Of a stretch of 64,000 nt of DNA, positions 53,163-64,000 are shown in pieces (positions within the stretch are counted from its first letter, which is position 1; every line of letters begins with the position of its first letter). The position numbers and the translations under genes are program-made. The notes under the pieces were generated by a model that was not told the origin of the DNA, did not search any database, and was given only the letters and a program-made list of their open reading frames with translations. Location of the stretch: contig NC_087392.1 of assembly GCF_963675165.1 (NCBI RefSeq), positions 4,733,442 to 4,797,441 of the forward strand, given 5' to 3'. The DNA comes from Halichondria panicea. Lineage: Eukaryota; Porifera; Demospongiae; Suberitida; Halichondriidae.

Positions 53163-55340
53163 CTAATTATCCCTCATTATTGTCTCTAGACACTTTTCCA
53201 TACAAATATAAGCAGAGCACAAACAGAAGAGTCCAAACATCGGTAGCAGAATCCAAGACAAACTCATAGCAGCCAGAGCTACTTTAGGGGAGGAGCAATT
53301 ACTTGGTAGGTCGTTGATAAAGTTAATATTCTGGGCCACAAACACAGTGTTCGCAATCAGAGCAGCCAAAAATGCAAGGGTTAGGAGTGTCACAGCTGAG
53401 CAACACAAGCATTGCACAGTGGAGCTCTTTATGTTGCAGCAGTAGGCACAGCAGAGGATGGACATAATGAAAGTTATTGAACCCAGAACCAGCCCACTGC
53501 TCGCAGCACCTGACAGGGGAGCACATGCTGGCAAACCAACAACAGCTGCAAAGATAGGAAGAATATTTATTACTGTTTAATTGCTTTCACTATAATATCC
53601 CATTATTCATGGGAGATAGATAACATTGTGGGCCTCTGCGGTCCACTAGTAAATAAATTCATAGGAGATAGCAATCACTACAATCAGGAGTTCATGCACT
53701 CCTGCTACAATGTTGTACATGTCACCCCACTTCAATTTTTATGTAATTACAGCAGACTCTCGTTAATCCGGTCACCCTTGGGACCGACCATGCAGAGCTT
53801 GGCCGGAATAGCGAGGTGGCTGTATTTCGGGAAATAGCCGCGGCTTAAAAACGACCTTACCTCGAATCTAATGTTAATTTTGCGGATATGCCTAGAGGAT
53901 AATGAATCATTCTGCTCTCTATTTAACTATACTAGTAATTATGCTAACAAATGCCATAGACTAGGATCTACAACTATAGTAACCACAGCCGGTGCTCTAT
54001 TATTCTGTGATTGGCATTTTTGGTAGTTAGTGGTCAAAAAAATTTATTTTTAAGCCATAGAATTTTATAATATCTACAACTGCTCCATGGTTGCAATGAG
54101 TACAGCTAAGTGATTCTATAAGCTTCTAGCAATGCTATCTTGCTAACAAAGGCTTTATTCTCGAGTATAAAGGTTAGTTTTGCTTACCAGTACGTTGAAG
54201 GCCATTGCAGTCTCTCCAGAATCAGGAATAGCAAATCTTTTCGTAGAAGGTTGCTATTCTACTTAGTAGTTAGCTCTATACTAGAGCCGATAGCTATATT
54301 GGTAGCTGCAAGAAGCTAAAAACTATAAACCAGTTAATGCACTGTTTTGGCTAATTATAGAGCATTGCAACAGTGCATTAACTAGTTAGTACCTGTAGTA
54401 TGTGTACAGAGCCTATAATAGTACTCTGTAGTTATCCTATTATAGTGTTTCTCTACATGTAAATAAGATTTGCTGAGGTTGCCACTGTGTCTAGTCTAAA
54501 TTTGTTAGGAAGCCATTTTTATAGGAAGCAGGAGGCATATAACTAATAATTGCATGTTGTCCTATTATTCACTGTGATTCGTACAGTGATTAATCGCATA
54601 TCTGCAATAAGGGATTAATAGCACTCATAACAAGCACTGGCAAGGTTAATAGCACTCGGCTGCGCTTCGTGCAATTAGTATCCTTGCCATTGCTTATTAC
54701 TCGTGCGATTAATCCCATATTGCACTCTTAGCTAATTATATAGGTGCTATATAGACAATGACCACTGAATGTATATAAGGTCAAACTTACCTATAGGGGT
54801 GATTATCGCAAGGCTCATCAAGAAAATGAAGCAACTGCACAAAATCCCTGCAATTATTTACTAAAGTCACGCAGTCAACAAATACTACTTACAGCTGCAT
54901 GATTTGCAGACTCCATTGTTGGTATCAGGCTCATCAGATGTGCTCTCAATTACGTTATCGTTATACTGCAAGGCTCGATTAGTGCGTGGAGTGTAACTCG
55001 GAGGACCCTGTGCAGCAAGATCAAAATGAAACTGAAACTTGAAAATAAATATTCACCATACATAATTACTAGACTAAACAAACATCTAAACAAACATAAT
55101 AATGGTATATTGTATATTTAACTTGCAAGTTCTATAAATTACCACTTGTCCAACTTGCACTTGCTCTGTAACGAGAATGGCATGTCCACCTCCCTCTATA
55201 GGAACCTGTGCAACCACAGTCTTCTTCTGGCCCACCATACCAGTCTCCTCGTCGTACATAAGCTGTGTGCGCTCTCCCATCACCGCATTGCCGTGCTGCA
55301 CAACTCTAACATGGTTTGCAGTCAGCGCCATCTCATTCAA
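53163..55340 (-). CDS. Four-transmembrane protein, unnamed
   Basis: I do not recognise the family with certainty. Exon 1 (about 55141-55340) is cytosolic-looking: MNEMALTANHVRVVQHGNAV, then QKKTVVAQVPIEGGGHAILV. Exon 2 (about 54897-55012) is polar with a Cys cluster, GVCKSCSC. Exon 3 (about 54791-54848) gives span 1, ILCSCFIFLMSLAIITPI. The last exon (53163-53546) gives spans 2 to 4: SSGLVLGSITFIMSILCC, AVTLLTLAFLAALIANTVFV and VALAAMSLSWILLPMFGLF, with a short Cys/Asn loop (DLPSNCSSPK). The topology resembles MS4A/CD20-like or other small tetraspan proteins, but no diagnostic motif is visible. The long intron (53547-54790) holds a Tigger-like end (CAGCAGACTCTCGTTAATCC, 53751) and a fold-back at 54570-54735. 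Confidence 0.75.
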
Positions 55341-55692
55341 GGAAAAGGCAAGCTACTAGCTAGCTATAGTGCAGTGCAGTGGGCCGGGCAGAGGAGGTCA
55401 AAAGGTCACTAATGCTTAGCCAATAAATCCAGCAGTAGGTTATTTCCCAGGGAAAAAACCGTGCACATGAAGCCTGAACAGCATGTGCAGTGCAGTGCTA
55501 GATGGGCGTGCCCGTCCTCAGCCATAAAATGGCTGGGGACGGGCACGCCCATCTAGTGCAGTGCATGGACAAGTGGCGTAAAAGATTTACAGTCTAGGTC
55601 TACTGATATTTCTGCTACTCATATTTGGTTGAAACCTACCTACTGTTAGTGTACTTGTCTGAGTGTACTTCAAGAGCTTGCCTGCAATAAAA
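55341..55692. promoter_or_regulatory. Bidirectional promoter candidate with long hairpin
   Basis: 352 bp between divergent starts of the four-span gene and RNF213. It contains a strong fold-back (55490-55568) whose arms read CTAGATGGGCGTGCCCGTCC and its complement, around a short AAA loop. The paired length is about 33 bp with one mismatch. Confidence 0.6.
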
Positions 55693-58600
55693 ATGTCTGC
55701 GACATCTGATGGTGATGTGGAGCAGTTCTGCGTGTGCACTTGTCCTACCGATAATCTTCCCATTTCATTAACTTTAGGAATGACTTTCCCAGTTTGCCCA
55801 TTCTGCAAAAAACCATGGAAAAGTCAACCCACAGGGCCCCCTACTACTGAAAGTGTTGTTGATAGCCATGCTGCTGGTGGTGTAGCTGCTGGTGTGGAGA
55901 CACTGAAAGAAATCCACAGTACTTGTAGAACTGAACCACCTTCATTAGCAAAAGACCCCAAATTTCTAACCAGCACTGATGGAGAAAACGTCACACCATA
56001 TACCAAAGTTAAAAATCCCACACCAGACTGCATTGATTCACCAAGAGAAAAGTCAACAAAAGACACCGAAGACCCACCTGCTCATTCTCTACGAGAGCAG
56101 CCACGGACTTATGCTGACCAAGTTGGATCCTCTACTGTGGACTCAGAGGTGAATATGCTGGTTTGCACCAGTTAAAAGTATAAGTGCAGCCAATCATGAC
56201 CACCTGCACCTCGATCATTCACACACTGTTTATGCAATTAATGGTCAAGATTGACTGCATGCATACACTTTAACTTTTAACTTCTGCCAACCAACATGAA
56301 ACCCTTATGACATGCAGCATATGGTTTGTACAACGGTCAGTTGCATGTGTGGGTCATGCATGTCCGTGGTTATCATTTTGTTATTCTAATATAACTTGAC
56401 TAACTTGGGCGAAATAGTCACAAGACATTGATTCTGCACTCTGCATGATAGGTCATTACCAGATTCAGGTTGTAAAGGTTCTCAGTGGCGTAGCCAGGAT
56501 TTTGAGAAGGGAAGGCTTAAATCGGTATAGAGCATGGGCGCTTCGAAAAAATTTTGCATGCAGTACTGTAGATAGATCACAGTTATTCAAGCTAAGTTTA
56601 AGTTGATGGAGCACAAAGGGGGGGGGGGGGGGCTAGCCCTGTCAGCTCCCCTCTGCCTACACCACTGAAATGCTGTTCAAATGACCGGAATCTATAGTCA
56701 CGCACACATTGCGAACCATGGTTTTCGCAAAGTGCGTGATCACCATCACTTTTACTGTGTGGCTATAATGAGTCAATACTGCATGCAGCATCAAAATGAT
56801 TGCGCATAATTATTATGATATAGCAAGGGCCCTTGACGATAAATAGTGAATAAGGTTATTTAACCTTGCCTTTGTTTGTTGTATCAGGAGTGCATGAATA
56901 GGAGTATCGGACACCCATGCACATTCCACTCCATACTTTCTCAGGGTGACATCACAAACACTTAGTAGTTGTGTAACTCAGACTGTGGTTTTCAGCCAAC
57001 CCTAGGTCTCAAACCACAAGTGGTGCGCATTATACAGAACTATCATTATCAAAGCACCAAGATGAAGCCCAAGTGGCAATACATTTGTTGTAGTCTGTAC
57101 ATCGTGTTGTGTGACATTATAATAATGAATATCCCAAAATAGTTCCCTTTCTGGAAAAGCTGGAACTGTGGAAGCTTTGATCATATAGATATGCAGTTGA
57201 TCAGTCATAATGTGTCACAGGGGCGTGGCAATTTACACTACTACGCAACAGAAACCGTGAAAATCAGCTAAAATCACCATTTTTGGCAAGAACAAAGAAG
57301 AGACTGGTCTAGCTCCTGTAAGTTAGTATAAATGAAAAGTATACTATTGTAGTACATGCTCCTCAAAAATCAGACCTTAACTAGCACAAACTCAAAAAAT
57401 CAATGCCTAACACACATTTGCTACTAAAATTCTGTGTATCTCAGAACCTACCAGTAGCCTGCACTTCCGCTGGAGCTCAAAAGATGTGCTAGGTAATGAA
57501 GTACTTGCACAACAAATTTCAGATCTTAACTCAAACATAGTAAAGGAAAGGGATAGGAAACGCATTACGTCATACGGCTACTTACTGATCTTAACCTTGA
57601 TTACAGGCCCTTCATTGCGGCGTAAATTTGAGGCCACATTGAATAATGAGTTGTGCCTAAACAGGCTGTGGAGTACCTCAAAGCTCATACTGTGGACAGT
57701 ATAGTTAAAGCATAGATTGAACTCTTCAATCTATGATTAAAGGATATGGTGGCATCAAGAGTTCATTAGGAAGAGTACCAACTCCAATAGACTGTGCACA
57801 AAAAGCATTCCTCCACTCATACGTCACCGATACTATCTGTTGTAACCGCAACAAGTAGGAAAGGCAATGAATAAAATTAGAAACGCTGTTATTCATTGCC
57901 TTTCCTACCGCAGTTGTAAAGGAATAACATTAGTGATAATCATCACTATGTTATTCATTGTATTTGGTTTCACAGTTTATACAACAGCATGCGGTTGCGA
58001 CGTAGGACTGAAGGAACGCCTACTATGGTTTTAAGTGGAGTTGCGTACTCTTCCTAATGAACTCTTGGTGGCATCCATATCAGTAAAAAAGCTAGATCAC
58101 AACAAAAATGTATCTTACTGAACTCCTTTTGTGAGTCTTGACACTAATTATAAGTGTATACTGTACTCTAAAGAATTAGTGGTTGCAGAGAGAATTAAAA
58201 ACAAAAATAACAGTGTATACACAGAAGTAAAAATAAACACGTACATGTATACTTGTTGCATTTTGACCTCTGAGATCAAAGGAAACACTGTGCCAATATC
58301 TGCCATAATTATGGCACAGTTCAGATGGTGAACTGTGCCACTATCTGGATACTGGCACAGTATGGCTGAAGTTACCTAAAGCCCACCCTGGCACAGTATG
58401 ACTAAATTCTGTTATATTTTCGGTGGACTCAACCTCATTGCCGTAGTAGCCACGCCTGAGACGCCAAATTAAACATTGTCGGTTCAAATGGCTCATTTTA
58501 CCATATATTAATTATTTATACAGTACTTCTTTCTTTCAGGAATCAAGACCCTCAGGTCAGCCAATGACATACGGTCCAATACTTGCTGAAAGGGTACCTG

Positions 58601-61600
58601 AAAGTGAACAAACAACTGCGCCAGGTAAACATAAAATTATTCTTGGTTTCAGGTAAATGTGATATGACTTTAGGTAAAGTTGGAAAAAGAAAAAGACACT
58701 ATCCTCGAACAAATTGGAGGCCGATTGATGGCTACCATAGCGAGAGTGAGGCTGACTCAATACCATATCGGTCTAGCTGTCGAGATAAGCCTAGCAATCA
58801 AAATAATGCCCCTGGAGATGAACAAGATACTGTATCAGATAAACAGACTAGTAACTGTGAAGTAACTATGACAAATGGATTAAGACGGACTGATGGCTAT
58901 TCTAGTGACGGTGAGGCGCCTAAGCATGGCTCACAGGAATTTGCAGCACAAAATGTGCCTGTGGATACACTGGAGAAAGAACTGGCAGGGTATGACTGGT
59001 ACAGTGCTTTTATGCACCTTTCGGTATCACATATTGTTGCATTTTGAGTGGGCAGATCAAAGGAAACACTGTGCCAATATCTGCCATATGGCACAGGTCA
59101 AGCCTTGAACTGTGCCACTGTCTAGATACTGGCATAGTATGGCTGAAGTTACCTAAAGCCCACGGCTTGACCTGTGCCACTGTCTAGATACTGGCATAGT
59201 ATGGCTGAAGTTACCTAAAGCCCCCAGCAACCTGAAACGGTCCCTTTTATAGTATAACACTGTTAAACAGATTCATGCAGTGGTAGGCAGAAAACGTTTT
59301 TCATGCGTCTGGAGCATTCCACAGCCACCACAAGTAGTTGAAACTATTTGTCCTATAAAAGGAGTGATGTGTACCAGGAAAGGAATGCACAAGGAATGCA
59401 ACAAATCAGTTGTTACACAGCTCACTCGTGCGCACATGGGATATATTGGCTCAGTAGTGCCTTTGCCCTCGAGCCCTCGGGCCTAAGTCACTACTGAGCC
59501 AATATATCCCATGTGGCACTCGTGCATGTGTCACAACTATAACTTATACCACAAATAGTAAACATGCAAACCACAGGCTGCTACAGGCAAACAAGGAGGA
59601 ATTTGTGGTGTTGTCTTGTTGATGAGCCCGTGTTCAATAGAAACTTTAAAAGTTGAATGTTAACCACATTCAAAACTCATGCACGATATAATAATACATG
59701 TAGTTGTCTACTTGATATACAGTGCAACAACCAAAGAGAGTAGATTTTTTTTTTGGTACACATTTTTTACATTTTATGGCATATCTTCTAAAGTAAAAGT
59801 GATATGATCTATTTGAGTGCAGGTACTGAAAGTTCAACTATTGGCGCTTCCATTGGACCACCACCTGTTACATCACATGACATCATCAGTATAAAATGGC
59901 TGTCTGAAGATGTGTACTTTCGAAAATATGTTAGGAATAGAAGTAGCTTATTTGTTTGAGTTAAGATCTGAAATTTGTTGTGCATGTACCTGAGTATATT
60001 GCTCATCTTTTGAGCTTCAACGGAAGTCTGGGCTACTAGTAAGTTCTGAGAAATACTGCATTTTGTTGTTTTTTGGTGGCAAATATGTTAGGAATACAAC
60101 TTTCGATTATATATTAGTTAAGGTCTGATTTTTGAGCAGCATGTACTACAATAGTGTACTTTTCATCTGTACTAACTTACAGGAGTTAGGCTAGCCTCTT
60201 CTTTGCTAGAGCGGCCCATCTTGTCAAAAACAGTGCTTTTTATGACTTTTGGGGCGATTTGGCTACGTAGTAAGCTCAATTACCACGCCCCTATGACACA
60301 GAATGACCAACACCAACTGTGTATTTGCAGGTAGACATCACATGACCTTTGGATGTAGCAAATAACAACAAGATGATTTGTGATGTCACAAATCAATGAA
60401 TATCATTGCATACGTCAGCAAAAGTAGCAAAACGGAGCAAAATCACCATTTTTGACAAGAAGGGCCGCTCTAGCAAAGATGAGACTGGTCTAGCTCCTGT
60501 AAGTTAGTACAGATGAATTCTATGCTATTGTAGTACATGCTCCTCAAAAATCAGACCTTAACTAGCATAAAATCGAAAGTTGTATTCCTAACATATTTGC
60601 CACCAAAAAACAACAAAATTCAGTATTTCTCAGAACTTACTAGCAGCCCAGACTTCCGTTGAAGCTCAAAAGATGAGCAATATAGTCAGGTACATACACA
60701 ATAAATTTCAGATCTTAACTCAAACAAATAAGCTACTTCTATTCCTAACATATTTTCGGAGGTACACATCTTCAGACAGCCATTTCATAGTGATGATGTC
60801 ATATGATGTAACAGGTGGTGGTCCAATGGAAGCGCCAATAATTGAACTTTCAGTACCTGCACTCAAATAAATCATATCACTTTTACTTCAGAAGATATGC
60901 CACAAAATGTGAAAAAAAAAAAAAAAAAAAAAAATCTACTCTCTTTGGTTGTTGCACTGTATCTCTTGTGGTGTTTTACACGGTTCTCAAAACTCACGGT
61001 TAATTTCGAAAGTAAAGTGCTGAGTCAGCATTGAGCCCCACCCACCCTGTACTCCCAACTTCAATTTCATTGCATGCGTTTATTAAGGATTACCATTGCT
61101 CACAGTGTTTACAGCAAACCGAAGGGTTACAATCCCGAAGGATCCGAAGGATCGCTTGATGTTGTGTTCCATGTGATCATCGCCAAACCAGTCTGGGAGT
61201 GGGACGACGAATCTAAAGTATTCCTTCGTTTTGGAAGTAAACACCTTGGGGGTTGGAAACGAAACATTGGGAACTTTGTCAAAAAGTTAGTTAGTGAGCT
61301 ATATAATGCATAATGATAAGTGTTTATATAATTATATAGGGACATAGATAAAGATTATTGTGAGCTGTCTTGCCGACTTACCATCAATTTAAACGCCCTT
61401 AAAAAGTTTATACCATATAAGTATGTTGTATTTACTCCTAAAACGAAAGGAAAAGAACATTTGTACTTTGAATTTCTTGGAAAGAGTTATTCTGGACAAC
61501 ACACTAACAGAGTCTTGTACGGTTTAAAGGGTAAGTAATTAATAATGCATATATATTTACCTCGAGGCGTATATAGCTACACGAGGGATATGGTAAAGCT

Positions 61601-64000
61601 GACTGTGTGTCTGTGTGTGTGTTCCAGCTGTAACTGCATGCTCAACGGTTGCAATGCGACGAAAACTAGCAGCTTCTATAGGCTTTTAGCCACGTTTTTG
61701 GGGATTTGGATTCGTTCATTTGCAAACTAAAGCTTTGTTCTCCAGTTATGGATAATTTACTTAACAGTGAAGGCTGTTGTTTTAGTCTCTTCAGAATCTT
61801 TTGTAGCATTTATCTGTTCGCACAAAGTTTCTAATCAGCTAAAGATTTTTGTTAGCTACAGGAGTCAGAAAAGAGCTGCAAAGTTGTACTGCCAGAATGC
61901 CGCAGCCATTACGAACTTAACCTGTTTCGCCCCTTTTTCTGTGCGTGCGCATTCAATATCACTTGTGTGAGATCCTGACACAGAATATAATTTCTTCTTC
62001 TTTTCATGAGGTCCAGGTAAAAGCCACGAAACACTACAATGCTACTATGTAGATACACACTTATTTTTATTGCATGTATATAATTATCATTGACAGGAAA
62101 TGTACATTGTACTATTAACAATTAAAATTCAGTTCTTCTATCCTTGAAGATCATGACTGTGTGGAATTAAATCATTATCAACAATTGCGATCAACAATAA
62201 TATTATTTTCTTTACCTCTTCTATAAACACTCTTGAACGAAAGCAAAACATGACAAGAGGCATTAAGCACAGCGCAGTTTGCAACACTTGTTAGTACATC
62301 TACATGTACATGTACATCTCTATGTGTTCTCACATACTAATCATGAGCATTCATAATCAATAGGAGGTGTTCATCAACAATTTGACACAGTGGCCCTACC
62401 TAAAGATATAAATACAAGAACCTCAAGGAAATGGCTTACTGAGAAAGTAAAGTCGTTTTTTGGCTTTCAGGGACCTCCTACTAGTGTTGAAATGAGGCAG
62501 CTGTGCTTAAAGTTTTATCTTCAGCTATATCGATACCAAGACATATTCACGGTTCAATTTGAAGACACTTTAATAAGTGGCATTTACAAGATTGAGCACT
62601 TGTTTAATTCTATGCATGTGATTGCATTTTCAAATGATGGTCAATCAACAGATTTTGAGTATAATGTCTCTGTTAGTGCATCTGAGAAAAATGGAATTGT
62701 GCTGAAAAAGGTAGTGATTACAGATCTATATGTGTGTTTTTGATGGCACATCGATCAGTGTGCCCAATATTTTTTGCTACACTTACATGTATATTAATAT
62801 TCTGCAGTGGTTTGCGGAGTGGTTAGTGTCTCTGACTGAAAGAGTTCAACATCTTCAAGGAGCAGTCTGTATTGTTTGGTGCCTCTTTCGACTTGGTATC
62901 ACCCTTAAAAATGTGGATGTACAGGCCGTCATGCCTATTCTTCTGAGGCTCCTCTCGCCTCCTGCTCAGACTAGACTGCAACAATGGGATGATTACAAGA
63001 TCCTTTGCTCTTCCATCCCACAAAAGGCCCATAAGTCAGTGATTTTATGTTAAATAATTAACAGAATATATAATGTCAATTCTATAAAGGGCTGAAGTAG
63101 CTGAAGCTGTAAGGAATATCTGTTTGGCCAGTGCAACAAACAAAGGTGCAGGTGGTACTCTTAGCATGGACTGGATCCATGGAATTCCACTCTACTCATT
63201 TCTCACTGAGACATTTGAGCCAAATGAGGATGGTCGTTCCCGACAGGAAGGGACGCTCGCAAAAAGATGGTTTTTGCTACGGGACAAGTTTAGTTTAACT
63301 TTTATCAGGAAAAAGTTTGAGACTAAGAAATCTAGGCAAGTGTCATTTGTGAAACTTGTTGTTGGTTAACAGTTATGTTTTACATGTTTGCATATACAGG
63401 CACATAAACTTCAAATATCTTATGCAATTTGACTTGCTCACTCTCCAAGCATGTGTGTATGTATGTCCTGATCATGACCTTTCTGAGCTCTTTGCTGTGA
63501 TACCACCCAACGTCTGCACTTCCTGGCTGTCGTTTCTCCTGACTACGCTTCAATATAAAGTGAACAACATGGATGAGGTATAATAGTTTGTATTAGTTAT
63601 TGCCCAGCACGACTGCATGCCGCCCTCGGGCATTATGTTGCTCCTTTGCAATATATATGGCATATTGCACGAGGGCGCCTGCAATAACTGGCATAAGTCC
63701 AAAAGCAGATTTCATCCACTGCATTTACACACAGTGCAACATGCTGTGCAATATATGGTTGCTATGGTAGTGACGCAATATGCCATGTACAAAGCACTGG
63801 ATTGCTTTGATCTGCCCACTCACCGGGCAAGAAGTGTATATGTATATGTGCCGTACCTTTGTGAAAATATGCCCACCCTTTTCTACAAGAATTGATTTTT
63901 AGGAGACTGGGCATTTAATTACGAACGGCGAGTTATATGCAGCCTCAAATAGAGGTTTAAACTTTTGGCCCTATGACAATTATTCATTTCAATACATAGT
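55693..64000 (+). CDS. RNF213: RNF213 (mysterin) N-terminal part; gene continues beyond the window
   Basis: RNF213 is a giant AAA+ ATPase/E3 ubiquitin ligase acting at lipid droplets and on intracellular pathogens. The start MSATSDGDVEQFCVCTCPTD is followed by FPVCPFCKKPWK, like the N-terminal zinc ribbon of RNF213. Exons 55693-56149, 58540-58623 and 58673 to about 58989 are disordered. The CBM20-like domain follows: LDVVFHVIIAKPVWEWDDES, VFLRFGSKHLGGWKRN, then LNALKKFIPYKYVVFTPK and HLYFEFLGKSYSGQHTNRVL (61100-61532). Later exons (62363-62709, 62808-63030, 63090-63334, 63401-63577) give HQQFDTVALPKD and DWIHGIPLYSFLTETFEPNE, which correspond to the helical arm of human RNF213. The ATPase and RING parts lie to the right of the window. 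The 2.4-kb first intron and the intron before 61100 are full of inverted-repeat elements. Confidence 0.82.
57240..57545. repeat. Solo arm related to the 1.24-kb fold-back
   Basis: It resembles 60425-60735 over its length (GACTGGTCTAGCTCCTGTAA, ACATGCTCCTCAAAAATCAG, TCAGATCTTAACTCAAACA). The other half is not present here. It lies in RNF213 intron 1. Confidence 0.8.
57757..58066. mobile_element. 310-bp inverted-repeat element with perfect 9-bp TSD
   Basis: Ends AAGAGTTCATTAGGAAGAGT and its inverse (ACTCTTCCTAATGAACTCTT). GGTGGCATC flanks both sides (57748-57756 and 58067-58075). It contains an inner hairpin around AGGAAAGGCAATGAATAA (57856-57911). A related end is found at about 19033-19065. 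MULE-like by TSD length. Confidence 0.93.
58252..58376. repeat. Repeat with GTGCCAATATCTGCC/GGCACAG units
   Basis: The text AAACACTGTGCCAATATCTG, GAACTGTGCCACT and GGCTGAAGTTACCTAAAGCC recurs at 59050-59160 and again at 59165-59222. It is an interspersed repeat with internal duplication in RNF213 introns. Confidence 0.8.
59433..59515. repeat. 27-bp perfect hairpin
   Basis: 59433-59459 and 59489-59515 are exact inverted copies (CACATGGGATATATTGGCTC and onward). The 29-base loop contains a second small stem, CCCTCGAG and CCCTCGGG. It is intronic in RNF213. Confidence 0.95.
59720..60959. mobile_element. 1.24-kb fold-back element with about 500-bp arms
   Basis: It begins CAGTGCAACAACCAAAGAGA and ends with the inverse. 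Arms at about 59720-60230 and 60450-60959 are highly similar, with homopolymer differences (T run at 59747, A run at 60912-60934). It is flanked by TA on both sides, as for Tc1/mariner-type insertion. Short ORFs in the arms mirror each other and are not genes. It lies in the RNF213 intron upstream of the CBM-like exons. Confidence 0.9.

Noticed and set aside
59815-60006. Mirror-image 65-residue open frames at 59809-60006 and 60673-60870
   Set aside because: They lie in the two inverted arms of the fold-back element and are the same sequence read twice; no family resemblance.

Overview
This is animal genomic DNA: intron-rich protein-coding genes, spliceosomal GT-AG introns, many short inverted-repeat elements and CA/TG microsatellites. 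The gene set (importin alpha, a Delta/Jagged-type Notch ligand, calponin/transgelin proteins, RMI1, RNF213, a CYP3-like P450, mitochondrial coproporphyrinogen oxidase) is metazoan. Very compact genes, short intergenic distances and an early-animal flavour suggest a sponge, probably a demosponge. That assignment is inference; I could not run a search.

Layout. 1-5714 (-): copy 1 of an importin-alpha gene, missing its two IBB-domain exons; its last exon would lie left of the window. 5715-5890: a mosaic breakpoint. 5963-12898 (-): a SENP6/7-type SUMO protease cut off after its catalytic His exon. 13246-15188 (+): an ULK4-like pseudokinase domain. 15389-16947 (+): a UDP-glycosyltransferase with a frameshift. 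17138-26563 (+): a Notch ligand (MNNL, DSL, 16 EGF, one membrane span). 26851-27995 and 28268-29030 (-): two tandem transgelin/calponin-like genes. 30886-37343 (-): the complete importin-alpha copy 2. 37627-41496 (+): RMI1. 42398-45764 (-): cytochrome P450. 46169-47701 (-): coproporphyrinogen III oxidase. 48040-52971 (+): an RRM and coiled-coil protein with repeat-rich disorder. 53163-55340 (-): a four-span membrane protein. 55693-64000+ (+): the N-terminal part of RNF213.

Main themes. (1) About 5.7 kb of importin alpha occurs twice, 31.2 kb apart, nearly identical. The breakpoint of copy 1 is stitched from short copies of sequences found 17-23 kb away in this same window plus CCCTAA telomere-like units. 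(2) In three unrelated genes a tandem minisatellite has amplified the exon end together with its 5' splice site. In two of them the unit is a multiple of three and the reading frame stays open across the array. (3) Four gene pairs are head-to-head, with start codons only about 280-350 bp apart. (4) Several families of non-autonomous inverted-repeat elements are present, four insertions having clear or near-clear 9-bp target duplications typical of Mutator-like transposons. Exon boundaries were read by eye from splice signals and protein family knowledge; the duplication could also be two haplotypes joined by the assembler.
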